Positions 13,357 to 21,005 of a stretch of DNA of 21,005 bases are shown here, in pieces (within the stretch, counting starts at the first letter, position 1; every line of letters begins with the position of its first letter). The stretch spans positions 1-21,005 of the forward strand of contig JASICF010000335.1 of assembly GCA_030044775.1 (NCBI GenBank), written 5' to 3'. Source of the stretch: Candidatus Sulfotelmatobacter sp. GTDB taxonomy: Bacteria > Acidobacteriota > Terriglobia > Terriglobales > Acidobacteriaceae. The notes under the pieces were generated by a model, which made no database searches, had not been told where the DNA came from, and saw nothing but the letters and a program-made list of their open reading frames with translations. The position numbers were made by a program, and so were the translations under genes.

Positions 13357-16053
13357 ATGAATCTTCAGCCAGAGTCCTTCAATCCTTCGCAAATTCAGCA
13401 GGAGCTGAAAGCCAGCGAAGCGCGCCGCCAGGCTTTGCTCGATTTCGCCCTCGACTGCATCATTTGCGCAAACAGCCAGGCTACTATCACGGATTTCAAT
13501 CCCGCGGCGGAACGGACGTTCCGCATCTCGCGGTCGGAGGCGATCGGCCACGACCTGGTAGACACGATTTTTCCCACGAAGCTCCGCGAACGTCTGCGGC
13601 GCGAATTATTCACTTCCGTCGCCGGCGACATCGACGTAGTCGGCAATCGCCGCGAGACCCGCTGCACGCGCTCGGATGAAACCGAGTTCCCGGCAGAAAT
13701 AACGGTCACTCAGGTCACGATTGAAAGACAGGCGACCTTCGCCGTCTATGTTCGCGATATTACCGCGCGCCGCATGGCAGAAGAGGAATTGATGCGACTG
13801 GCGGCCATCGTGGAGTCTTCTCGTGATGCAATCTTCAGCAAGGACCTTTCTGGCCGTATCACCAGTTGGAATAAAGGCGCCGAGATCATCTATGGCTATA
13901 CAAAAGAGGAGATCGTGGGAAAGCACATCTCGATTCTCGCGCCGCAGGAACACGAGGACGAAACCCGCCGAATCATTGACAAACTGAAAGCAGGTCAGTC
14001 GACTGAAAACTTTGAAACCATCAGAAAGTCGAAGAACGGAAAGCTGATCGACGTTTCGTTGACCATAGCCCCGGTTTACGATTCCGACAAGAAGATCGTC
14101 GGCGGATCGATCACAGCGCGCGATATTACGGCACAAAAAAGGGCGGAGGATGCGCTTCGCAAAGCCAATGAGACGAGCATCTATGCCTCGCCTATTGCCA
14201 TTATCGCCGCTGATACCGACCGGCGCGTGACCATGTGGAATCCCGCGGCTGAGGCGTTATTCGGATGGAGCGAGCAGGAGGTCGTGGGTAAGGCAAATCC
14301 GAGCATCCCTCGAGAAGAATTTCTCGAGGCCGCGCGCCTGCACGTCGAACTACTCGCCGGCCAGATTCTAACCAGCCGCGAAGTGCGCCGGCAAAAACGC
14401 GACGGAACCCGGATTACCGTCAACCTCTCTGCCGCGCCAATCCGCGACGCCAACCGCCGTGTCAAAGGTATCATCGGATTTCTTATCGATATCACCGCCC
14501 AGAGACAGGCTCAGGAAGCTTTGCAGCGGGCTGAGGAAAAATATCGCAACATTTTTGAAAATGCGGTCGAAGGAATCTATCAAACCACTCCCGACGGCAA
14601 GTACATCTCTGCCAACCCCGCCCTGGCGCGCATGCTGGGCTTCGATTCCACCGCCGAGCTCATGAGCGAGATAACCGACATTCGAATGCAGGAGTATGTC
14701 AATCCCGGTGTTCGCGACGAATTCATCAAAGCGATGAAAGAACACGGCTCGGTGCAGAAATTCGAATTTGAAGCCTATCGGAAAGATGGCAAGAAAATCT
14801 GGGTTTCCGAGAACGCGCGCGCAGTTTTGACCGAGCAAGGGAGCATTCACCACTTCGAAGGCACGATGCAGGAGATCACTCAACATCGCGAGCTGGAACA
14901 ACAGCTTCGGCAAATGCAGAAAATTGAGGCCATCGGACGGCTTGCCGGCGGCGTGGCTCATGACTTCAACAATATTCTGATGGCCATCAGCAGCTACAGT
15001 GAACTTCTCGAGCGAAAGTTGACCGAGGAGGCGTTGCGCCGTTACCTCGATGAAATTGTCAAGGCAACCGACCGCGGGTCTTCGTTGACGCAGAGTCTGC
15101 TGACTTTCAGCCGGAAGCAGGTTTCTTCGCCGCAGGTTGTCGATCTGAATGCCTTGATCAGCGAGCAGCTCAAAATGCTGAAGCGGCTGATCCCGGAAAA
15201 TATCGAGCTGAAATTTTCTGCCGGTTCCGATATTGCATGCCTGAAAGCCGACCCCAGTCAGCTCGAACAAGTGATCATGAATCTGCTGATCAACGCCCGA
15301 GATGCGATGCCGGATGGTGGACGGCTTGTCATCGAAACCGCGAACGGCCGCGTGAACAATGCAGTTTCGCCGGGAGAGATCGAAGGCAGTACGTTCGTCG
15401 TGTTAACCGTGAGCGACAACGGTTGCGGGATGGATACCGAAACTCAGTCTCACATATTCGAACCGTTTTTCACCACCAAGGAGCAGGGCAAAGGCACAGG
15501 ATTGGGCCTGGCCACTGTCTTTGGCATTGTTAAGCACAGCGGCGGTCAGATCTTCGTGACCAGCGACCCAGGGATTGGAACAACCTTCAAAGTGCATTTT
15601 CCAGCGGTAGAGGCAAAACCAAAGGCAACGCCCACAAAGGAAGAGCAGATCCCGGTCGCGGGAAGCGGCACAATTCTGCTGGTCGAAGATGAGGCGGGAG
15701 TGCGGGACTCAGCCGCCGAATATCTCTCCGAAAGTGGCTATACCGTTCTCAAAGCCGGGAAAGGAACGGAGGCTTTAGCGATAGCGGAAACGTACGAATC
15801 CGCCATCGACTTGCTTCTCACGGATCTGGTGATGCCGCAGATGAGCGGAATCGAGCTTGCCAAGCGAATAACCGAAATGCGACCCCACGTTAAGACGATA
15901 TTCATGTCCGGCTATTCGAATAATCTCCTGTCCGCTCAACAGATGGCTGATCCCAACCATGTGCTTTTGCGCAAGCCATTCCGACTTTCTGCCCTGGGCA
16001 AGCGGGTAAGGGAAACATTAACAGGATCGAGGAATGCTTCCGCCGGCGTTTGA
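13357..16053 (+). CDS. Four-PAS hybrid histidine kinase with C-terminal receiver
   Basis: This 898-residue protein has no signal peptide or membrane segment and so should be a cytoplasmic sensor. Domains are PAS1 (about 25-140), PAS2 (about 146-265, IVESSRDAIFSKDLSGRITSWN), PAS3 (about 272-388, VTMWNPAAEALFGWSEQEVVGK) and PAS4 (about 395-512, FENAVEGIYQTTPDGKYISANP). These are followed by a HisKA domain with phospho-acceptor His535 (GGVAHDFNN), HATPase_c with N-box NLLINARDA (642-650), G1 DNGCGM (687-692), F-box FEPFFTTK and G2 GKGTGLGLA (711-719), and a receiver (about 772-890; Asp823, Lys873). All catalytic motifs are intact. Ligands of the PAS domains are unknown; no haem- or flavin-specific residue pattern is evident. 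The gene follows the pseudo-kinase by 86 bp with no terminator seen, so co-transcription is likely. It is the only competent kinase in the island and may feed the nearby receivers. Confidence 0.95.
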   Translation: MNLQPESFNPSQIQQELKASEARRQALLDFALDCIICANSQATITDFNPAAERTFRISRSEAIGHDLVDTIFPTKLRERLRRELFTSVAGDIDVVGNRRETRCTRSDETEFPAEITVTQVTIERQATFAVYVRDITARRMAEEELMRLAAIVESSRDAIFSKDLSGRITSWNKGAEIIYGYTKEEIVGKHISILAPQEHEDETRRIIDKLKAGQSTENFETIRKSKNGKLIDVSLTIAPVYDSDKKIVGGSITARDITAQKRAEDALRKANETSIYASPIAIIAADTDRRVTMWNPAAEALFGWSEQEVVGKANPSIPREEFLEAARLHVELLAGQILTSREVRRQKRDGTRITVNLSAAPIRDANRRVKGIIGFLIDITAQRQAQEALQRAEEKYRNIFENAVEGIYQTTPDGKYISANPALARMLGFDSTAELMSEITDIRMQEYVNPGVRDEFIKAMKEHGSVQKFEFEAYRKDGKKIWVSENARAVLTEQGSIHHFEGTMQEITQHRELEQQLRQMQKIEAIGRLAGGVAHDFNNILMAISSYSELLERKLTEEALRRYLDEIVKATDRGSSLTQSLLTFSRKQVSSPQVVDLNALISEQLKMLKRLIPENIELKFSAGSDIACLKADPSQLEQVIMNLLINARDAMPDGGRLVIETANGRVNNAVSPGEIEGSTFVVLTVSDNGCGMDTETQSHIFEPFFTTKEQGKGTGLGLATVFGIVKHSGGQIFVTSDPGIGTTFKVHFPAVEAKPKATPTKEEQIPVAGSGTILLVEDEAGVRDSAAEYLSESGYTVLKAGKGTEALAIAETYESAIDLLLTDLVMPQMSGIELAKRITEMRPHVKTIFMSGYSNNLLSAQQMADPNHVLLRKPFRLSALGKRVRETLTGSRNASAGV

Positions 16054-16101
16054 GATGCAACCTCGCCGTTCAGCAGAAAGCCGCCAACTTGCTGCCCTTC
16101 A

Positions 16102-16130
16102 TTGACTTGCCCTAGCCCCGGCCCTAACAT
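16102..16130 (+). promoter_or_regulatory. Candidate sigma-70 promoter giving a leaderless mRNA
   Basis: TTGACT (16102-16107; 5 of 6) and TAACAT (16125-16130; 4 of 6) are separated by the ideal 17 bp. The -10 ends only 8 bp before the ATG at 16139, so transcription would start at or next to the start codon. No Shine-Dalgarno sequence lies upstream of that ATG, consistent with leaderless translation. Confidence 0.4.
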
Positions 16131-16138
16131 GGCAGCCT

Positions 16139-19045
16139 ATGATCGGCCAGAGCATCTCGCACTACCGCATTATCGAAAAATTGGGCGGTGGCGGGATGGG
16201 CGTGGTTTACAAAGCCGAGGACCTGCGGCTGCATCGCATCGTTGCCCTCAAATTCCTGCCCGATAAGGTCGCGAAGGATGCGCAAGCCTTGGCTCGTTTC
16301 CAGCGTGAAGCGCAGACGGCCTCAGCCCTGAATCACCCCAACATCTGCACAATCCACGAAATAGACGAGCGGGACGGGCAGCACTTCATCGCCATGGAGT
16401 ATCTCGACGGCATGACCCTGAAGCACAAGATCGGCAATCGCCCGATGGAAACGGATCTGATTCTCTCGCTCGCCATCGAAATCGCCGACGCGCTCGATGC
16501 CGCACACGCTAAGGGGATCGTGCACCGTGACATCAAGCCGGCGAACATCTTCTTTACGTCACGCGGCCACGCCAAGATTCTCGATTTCGGTTTAGCGAAA
16601 ATCACTCCTGAGAACGCCCTATCCAGCGGAAACACCGAAACGGAGGTCACGTCCGATCAGTTGACCAGCCCAGGCGCGATGCTGGGAACGGTGGCCTATA
16701 TGTCGCCCGAACAGGTGAAAGCGAAGCAACTTGACGCCCGCACCGATCTGTTTTCATTCGGCGCAGTTGTTTACGAAATGGCGACGGGTAAGCTTCCGTT
16801 CGTTGGGGCGAGTTCAGGCGAAATCTGCGGTGCTATCCTGCATCAGCAACCCGCCCCAATTTTATCCGCGAACCCGGACATCCCGCCCGCATTGGAGCTG
16901 ATCATTCGTAAAGCGCTGGAGAAAGAGCGCGAACTGCGGTATCAACACTCGTCGGACATGCGGACGGATCTGCAGCGCCTCAAGCGGGATACGGACAGCG
17001 GGCGTGTTTTATTTTCCAGTTCTGGAAAAGTTGCAGCGGCTGAAAAAGAGATTTCTGACCGTGCGGGCGCTCTTGGCCGTCGAAGCCGGGCGAAGCTCGC
17101 CGCATGTGCTGCCTTAGTGCTCGTGCTTGCGACTTCGATCACCGCCGGCCTCTACTACCGCTCGCATCGGCCCAAGCCGCTGACCGACAAAGACACTATC
17201 GTCCTCGCCGACTTTTCGAATAGCACCGGCGATCCGGTTTTCGATGACACTCTGAAAACCGGCCTTAGCGTCTCGCTGCATCAGTCGCCCTTTCTGAATG
17301 TGCTCTCAGACAACAAAGTGGCAGCGACTTTGAAATTGATGACCCGCGCGCCCGACGCGAAGCTTACGCCTGAGGTTGCTCGCGAAGTCTGCCAGCGGGT
17401 TGCGAGCAAAGCTTATATTTCCGGGTCGATTGCGATTCTTGGCACCCAGTATGTGGTGGGGTTGAAGGCGGTAAATTGCCTGAACGGAGACTTGCTGGCC
17501 GAAGAGCAAGCCACCACGGCCTCGAAAGAGAAGGTTTTGGATCTGCTGGGCAAGGAGGCTTCCAGTTTGCGCGCCAAGCTGGGGGAATCACTGGCGACGG
17601 TGCAGAAGTTCGATCTCCCGCTGGCGGAAGCGACAACCTCGTCCCTCGAAGCACTGAAGGCCTACAGCCTTGGCGTGAAGGCAACACGCGAGGTCGGGTC
17701 CTCGGCTGCTCTCACTTATGATCAGCAGGCGGTTGAACTCGATCCCAGTTTTGCCCTCGGCTATCGCGCTTTGGGCGGCGATTACGACAGCCTGGGCCAG
17801 GTGGGGCGAGCCAGCGAGTATTACACTAAGGCCTTCCAGTTGCGTGACCGCGCCAGCGAACGCGAGAAACTTGACATCGCGGCTCACTACTACGCTGACA
17901 TTACCGGCGAGCTGGAGAAGGCCGCGCAAATCTACCAGCAACGCATTGCAAGCTACCCGCAGTCATATGCAGCTTACGGCAACCTGGGGAACGTGTATGC
18001 AGCGGAAGGCGACTACGAGAGGGCGATGGAAGTCCACCGGCAAAGCCTGGAGCTCGATCCAGCCGACGCCAGCGCCTACGCAAATTTGGTCAACGTCCTG
18101 CTGGCTTTGCAGCGCTTTGACGAAGCGAAGCGCGTGGTGCAAGAAGCACAGTCCAGGAAAATGAATGACTTCATCCTGCACAACTGCATTTACGCAATCG
18201 CTTTCTTGCATGGGGACACGGCTGCCATGGCGCAGCAGCTCCAGTGGTTCGTAGGCAAGCCCGAGGAGAATTGGGGAACTGCGCTGGCCGCGGATACCGA
18301 GGCGTACGGCGGCCGCCTGCCCAGGGCGCGGGAACTGACCAAGCAGTCTATCGATTCCGCGGTTCGCGCCGACAGCAAGGAGGGGGCAGCCCTATGGCAG
18401 GAAAATTCCGCGCTTCGCGAGGCCGCTTTCGGCAACCTACCAGAAGCCCGCGAGGCAGCGAAAAAAGGTTTGCAACTTGCTCCCGCGAGTTCGGGCGTAA
18501 TGGCCGAAGCGGCCCTCGCCCTCGCGATGGCCGCCGATTCAGCCCCAGCAGAAAATCTGGCCCGGCAACTAAACAAGCAATATCCGCTCGACACCCAGAT
18601 GCAACTACTATGGCTTCCGGCGATTCGCGCAGCTTTGCTGTTACGGGCGCGTAATCCCGCCGCAGCTATTGAAGCATTGCAGCCTGGTACCACGGTCGAG
18701 TACGGACAAGTCTCTTTCGCAACCAGTCTCTCCAGCTTGTATCCCACCTACATTCGCGGCGAGGCCTATTTGGCAGCTGGGCAAGGCAAGGAAGCCGCGG
18801 CCGAGTTCCAGAAAATCATTGATCACAACGGAATCGTCTGGAACTGCTGGACTGGAGCGTTGGCGCATCTGGGCGTGGCGCGCGCTAACGCATTGCAGTC
18901 GAGGACTTCTCACGGCGCCGATGCCGATGCCGCGCGAGTGCGCTCGCTGGCTTCTTACAAGGACTTCCTCGCCCTCTGGAAAGACGCCGACCCCCACATT
19001 CCTGTCCTGAAAGAAGCCAAAGTCGAATACGCGAGAGTGCAATAG
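16139..19045 (+). CDS. Membrane Ser/Thr protein kinase with extracytoplasmic TPR region
   Basis: This 968-residue protein has a Hanks-type kinase domain (about 9-282): glycine loop LGGGGMGVVYKAED (15-28), Lys38 (VALKFL), catalytic HRDIKPANIFF (129-139, Asp131), DFGLAK (149-154), GTVAYMSPEQ (183-192) and RTDLFSFGAVVYEMATG (201-217). A basic juxtamembrane stretch precedes one membrane segment (about 320-339, ACAALVLVLATSITAGLYY). The rest, about 630 residues, lies outside the cytoplasm. First comes a mixed alpha/beta domain (about 350-500, DTIVLADFSNSTGDPVFDDTLK) often found in acidobacterial kinases. Then come TPR-type repeats (about 515-960), for example AYGNLGNVYAAEGDYERAMEVHRQSLELDP. The layout suggests a receptor whose TPR part binds a protein or ligand and controls the kinase. 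No phosphatase or substrate gene is adjacent. The kinase motifs are all intact. Confidence 0.95.
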   Translation: MIGQSISHYRIIEKLGGGGMGVVYKAEDLRLHRIVALKFLPDKVAKDAQALARFQREAQTASALNHPNICTIHEIDERDGQHFIAMEYLDGMTLKHKIGNRPMETDLILSLAIEIADALDAAHAKGIVHRDIKPANIFFTSRGHAKILDFGLAKITPENALSSGNTETEVTSDQLTSPGAMLGTVAYMSPEQVKAKQLDARTDLFSFGAVVYEMATGKLPFVGASSGEICGAILHQQPAPILSANPDIPPALELIIRKALEKERELRYQHSSDMRTDLQRLKRDTDSGRVLFSSSGKVAAAEKEISDRAGALGRRSRAKLAACAALVLVLATSITAGLYYRSHRPKPLTDKDTIVLADFSNSTGDPVFDDTLKTGLSVSLHQSPFLNVLSDNKVAATLKLMTRAPDAKLTPEVAREVCQRVASKAYISGSIAILGTQYVVGLKAVNCLNGDLLAEEQATTASKEKVLDLLGKEASSLRAKLGESLATVQKFDLPLAEATTSSLEALKAYSLGVKATREVGSSAALTYDQQAVELDPSFALGYRALGGDYDSLGQVGRASEYYTKAFQLRDRASEREKLDIAAHYYADITGELEKAAQIYQQRIASYPQSYAAYGNLGNVYAAEGDYERAMEVHRQSLELDPADASAYANLVNVLLALQRFDEAKRVVQEAQSRKMNDFILHNCIYAIAFLHGDTAAMAQQLQWFVGKPEENWGTALAADTEAYGGRLPRARELTKQSIDSAVRADSKEGAALWQENSALREAAFGNLPEAREAAKKGLQLAPASSGVMAEAALALAMAADSAPAENLARQLNKQYPLDTQMQLLWLPAIRAALLLRARNPAAAIEALQPGTTVEYGQVSFATSLSSLYPTYIRGEAYLAAGQGKEAAAEFQKIIDHNGIVWNCWTGALAHLGVARANALQSRTSHGADADAARVRSLASYKDFLALWKDADPHIPVLKEAKVEYARVQ

Positions 19046-19224
19046 TCAACTGAACCTATCCGATGGAATGAGAAGCTGTCTGCGCTCACTGACCGTGGGC
19101 AACCGGTGAACTGATTTTTTCCGATCAGGATCATCGACCACTACGAGAGGCTAGCCCTGGGTCTGTGAGCGCAACCAGGACACTCATGTCAAAGCAATTA
19201 GCATAGCGATTGAAACCTGCTGCG

Positions 19225-19335
19225 CTAGCCTTGCCAGATATGTTTGCCGCAGGCGCACTGCACGCTGTCGGTGGGCCGTCGTTTGGTTAGTTGCTGTTTG
19301 CAAATCGGGCACGGTTTGGTCATCACATAAGTCAT
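19225..19335 (-). CDS. 36-aa zinc-ribbon microprotein (CPxC...CxCG)
   Basis: This very short gene is supported by a strong ribosome binding site: AAGGAG, with GGAG 8 nt before the ATG (19333-19335). The product begins MTYVMTKPCPICKQ and ends VQCACGKHIWQG before TAG (19225-19227). Cys9-x2-Cys12 and Cys27-x-Cys29-Gly make a CPxC/CxCG pair like the two knuckles of a zinc ribbon, with a basic linker (LTKRRPTDS) between. No second domain follows. No function is known. Such proteins can bind nucleic acids or larger partners, but that is inference. It lies alone, convergent with the Ser/Thr kinase gene (179-bp gap) and 326 bp downstream of the DUF4440-like gene on the same strand. Confidence 0.65.
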   Translation of the reverse strand: MTYVMTKPCPICKQQLTKRRPTDSVQCACGKHIWQG

Positions 19336-19661
19336 GGCCTCAGCTCCTTCGCGTACTAAACACTTTGACGCTTCGCGAGAGCGGCCCGAAAACGGCATCC
19401 TGTAACTTCTGGGCGAATATCAGGGTTCTCATCTCCCGTTTTCAGGTGAATCTGGGTGAAAAGCAAGCATGCCGCCGTACGTGCAAAGGCGCATTTCTCC
19501 GTTGTCACCGCCACCGTACGGAACATCCCACCTGCAGCCAGGCTGGCACGAGAGCGATGTTTTGCAAAAATCGGGTCGGTAAGTTTGGCAACTGATGAGC
19601 TCTCGAGGTCAGGGCCAACTGACGCTAGGACGCGACAGCGGTCAACATTCCTCTGAGCCGC
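19336..19661. other. Intergenic region without recognised feature
   Basis: Short frames here on the plus strand (for example 19456-19656) have irregular, Arg/Thr/Ser-rich translations, no ribosome binding site and no recognisable motif. I see no tRNA, repeat or clear terminator. Confidence 0.4.
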
Positions 19662-20099
19662 TCAGTGAGCGATCAAGGTTTCCTGGCTGGCAACGCACAG
19701 CCATTGGCCGTTCTGGTGGATCCAGGTGTCGGTAAATCGCCCGCGCAGCAAGTAGGGCTTCCCGTTGTCAGTGCCTTGTTCCCGGTAGGCGCCGGTCACG
19801 ACGATGGTCTCGCCGTAGGAATCGGCTTTCATCCCCTCGTTGACGATTTGGGTCGAGGTGACGTCTCGTATGCCGGCAAGAAACTGCGTCCTGTCAGAAA
19901 AAGCGCCATCAGCATCGGTATAGACGAAGGTAGGAGCAAGCAGGGCGGCAAGAGCTTTTACATCCTTGTGGCTCTCGGCTTCGTTCCATGCGTTTTCGAG
20001 GGCAAGCACGCGAACGGTGTCCGAGGTTTGAGCGAAGAGTTGAAGCTCGGATGACAGCAACAGCACCGCCAAGATGGCGTACAGTTTGCGGCGTTGCAT
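19662..20099 (-). CDS. Secreted DUF4440/SnoaL-like (NTF2-fold) protein
   Basis: This 145-residue protein has a Sec signal peptide (MQRRKLYAILAVLLLSSELQLFAQ, likely cut after FAQ near residue 24). The mature part matches the DUF4440/NTF2-like pattern: an N-terminal helix VLALENAWNEAESHKDVKALAALLAPTFVYTDADG, then beta strands ending in RFTDTWIHQNGQWLCVASQ. Proteins of this fold form small cone-shaped pockets and act as enzymes or ligand-binding modules; no catalytic assignment is possible here. The ATG at 20099 is preceded by GGAG at 7 nt, within the palindrome GGAGCGCTCC (20101-20110). A TATATA (20128-20123) is a possible -10 with no clear -35. The gene is monocistronic as far as can be seen, or is followed 326 bp later by the zinc-ribbon microprotein gene. 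Confidence 0.85.
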   Translation of the reverse strand: MQRRKLYAILAVLLLSSELQLFAQTSDTVRVLALENAWNEAESHKDVKALAALLAPTFVYTDADGAFSDRTQFLAGIRDVTSTQIVNEGMKADSYGETIVVTGAYREQGTDNGKPYLLRGRFTDTWIHQNGQWLCVASQETLIAH

Positions 20100-20457
20100 C
20101 GGAGCGCTCCAGTTTCAGACTTTATATACGCCTAGCCGAAAGCTAAAGCGAACTACGGAGCAATTGCAAGCGGGATGATGCTCTCTGGATCGCCCTGCAC
20201 CACAACCAAAAACATGAGGAAGAGTTTTTGAAGCACCTCCAAAACGCGATCTGGCTTCCATCGTCCCCATCGAAGACATCAGCGCCACCCATTTCAGATT
20301 CCCGGGATTAGTGACTCAGCAGTGAGGTCAGCTACAGATTTATCGGCATGTCGTCGGCAAAGCGAGGTGACGAGAATGTAATCTCGCCGTCACGCTGCCG
20401 TCAGAGCGGCATTGCGACAATGTTCACCCCTGGCCTGGAACCAGGAGAAGGAGCAAC
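20100..20457. other. Divergent intergenic region between DUF4440-like and beta-propeller genes
   Basis: No gene is supported. The left end holds the promoter area of the DUF4440-like gene (TATATA at 20123-20128). The right end holds a set of hairpins described separately. Between about 20160 and 20340 I see nothing recognisable. Confidence 0.45.
20349..20419 (+). promoter_or_regulatory. Structured leader (possible three-way junction) before the beta-propeller gene
   Basis: TGTCG (20349-20353) can pair with CGACA (20415-20419), enclosing two hairpins. One is AGC-gag-GTGAC-GAGA / TCTC-gcc-GTCAC-GCT (20361-20396), 12 bp in three blocks around an ATGTAA loop. The other is TGCCG-TCAGAG-CGGCA (20396-20411). 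The start codon is 38 nt further on, after a third small stem, CCTGG/CCAGG (20429-20445), that abuts the ribosome binding site. Confidence 0.35.
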
Positions 20458-21005
20458 ATGAGAATGTGCCAGAAATCTAGCAGTGAGAGTTGGATGAGGC
20501 ACCTGCCTCTCCCCGTCGGCCTGTTGGTAGTGGCCCTGAACATTTCGGTCCTCGCGCAGTCCACGCAGTTCCCAACCTACTATCCAGGCATGAACGAAAA
20601 TGCGTCGACAGGGCCCACCTACACGGCACCCCTGTCAAACCCGTGGGTCGCCAGTGACGGCACGATCATCACGCCTGCGGGTACCCAAGTCTATCTCGGC
20701 ACCACCACCCGGGCCAAAGCCGTTGCGCTCAACCCCCTGGGCAATGGAACCGCAGCCGTTCTGCAGATGGGCGCCCCACAGGCCGTCTCAATCTTCTGCG
20801 TGGCCGCTGCTGGTTGCGGGATTTACTCCCAGGGCCAGGTCATACAGAACTTCAGCTACGGAACCGATTCCGACGGCGGTGCCGGCGGCCTCGCGTACTC
20901 GCCAAACGGCTTGCAGTTGCTGTTCACCCAGGACGGCTACAGCAGCGCTTACGGCGGCGGCTCTGCTTACGTTTCCATCGCGAGCGTCAATGCGTCGACC
21001 GGCGA
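20458..21005 (+). CDS. Secreted beta-propeller (YVTN/YncE-like) protein, N-terminal part
   Basis: The frame runs off the right edge, so 182 residues are visible. The ATG is preceded by AGGAGAAGGAG about 5 nt upstream. The N-terminus has a basic stretch and a hydrophobic core (LPLPVGLLVVALNISVLAQ), a Sec signal peptide likely cut near residue 34. The mature part has the features of a YVTN-type beta-propeller blade series: DGTIITPAGTQVYLGTTTRAKAVALNP, then AAVLQMGAPQAVSIF and GGLAYSPNGLQLLFTQDG. Each approximates a 40-residue four-strand repeat. In acidobacteria such propellers may be fused to a C-terminal phosphoesterase domain; the relevant part lies outside the window. It is expected to be periplasmic or extracellular. 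Two cysteines in FCVAAAGCG may form a disulfide. Confidence 0.75.
   Translation, partial: MRMCQKSSSESWMRHLPLPVGLLVVALNISVLAQSTQFPTYYPGMNENASTGPTYTAPLSNPWVASDGTIITPAGTQVYLGTTTRAKAVALNPLGNGTAAVLQMGAPQAVSIFCVAAAGCGIYSQGQVIQNFSYGTDSDGGAGGLAYSPNGLQLLFTQDGYSSAYGGGSAYVSIASVNASTG

Noticed and set aside
12841..13551. 236-codon minus-strand frame spanning the two kinase-like genes
   Set aside because: It is antisense to the receiver of the pseudo-kinase and the start of the hybrid kinase, with an Arg/Ser-rich, non-domain translation.
14368..15270. 300-codon open frame on the minus strand
   Set aside because: It is fully antisense to the hybrid kinase, whose PAS and kinase motifs are unmistakable; its translation has no recognisable family and no ribosome binding site was seen.
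19086..19120. Terminator-like sequence after the Ser/Thr kinase gene (short stem then TTTTTT)
   Set aside because: Only a 4-bp ACCG/CGGT stem forms, separated from the T-run by several bases; too weak to call.
1..21005. CRISPR array, tRNA/rRNA genes, insertion sequences, prophage, biosynthetic core enzymes
   Set aside because: Looked for and not seen: no regular repeat-spacer pattern, no tRNA cloverleaf recognised by eye, no transposase or integrase motif.

Overview
The window reads as a chromosomal segment of an acidobacterium, probably of the Koribacter/Terriglobia type. This is an inference from gene content: a very large Ser/Thr kinase with TPR repeats, an alternative sigma factor followed by a TPR gene, small CxxC proteins of the 'CLDC...CxxCG' kind, a DUF4440-like secreted protein, and a moderately GC-rich composition. 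No rRNA, tRNA, CRISPR array, insertion sequence or phage gene was seen.

Left part (1-7102, all on the minus strand): seven tightly packed genes read leftwards from about 7.1 kb. They are two Dpp/Opp-type peptide ABC ATPases, two permeases (DppB-like, DppC-like), a secreted family-5 solute-binding protein, a small sigma-70-family (ECF-like) factor, and a TPR protein cut by the window edge. Gaps are 2-8 bp or 4-bp ATGA overlaps. The importer and the sigma/TPR pair therefore look like one transcription unit. A candidate promoter and several dyads lie at 7139-7250.

Middle part (7.4-16.05 kb): a signalling island. On the plus strand are a small zinc-ribbon protein (with a possible short upstream partner), a receiver-PilZ protein and an NtrC-type sigma-54 activator. 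On the minus strand are an EAL phosphodiesterase and a stand-alone receiver, overlapping by ATGA. Divergent from these, on the plus strand, are a degenerate histidine-kinase-receiver protein that has lost its phospho-acceptor His and its ATP-binding glycine boxes, and then an intact 898-aa four-PAS hybrid histidine kinase. The island has five receiver domains but only one competent kinase core. It has a c-di-GMP hydrolase and a c-di-GMP receptor but no GGDEF cyclase. The intergenic regions share short repeats (GTGCGGTWACC, GTAATTTG) and contain phased direct repeats, which suggests common control.

Right part (16.1-21 kb): a 968-aa membrane Ser/Thr kinase with a periplasmic TPR region, possibly made from a leaderless transcript; a 36-aa zinc-ribbon gene on the minus strand; a secreted DUF4440/NTF2-like protein on the minus strand; and the start of a secreted beta-propeller (YVTN-type) protein with a structured leader.

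The most notable points are the importer-sigma-TPR operon, the pseudo-histidine kinase beside an intact paralogue, and the repeat-rich divergent promoter region between 11.80 and 12.10 kb.
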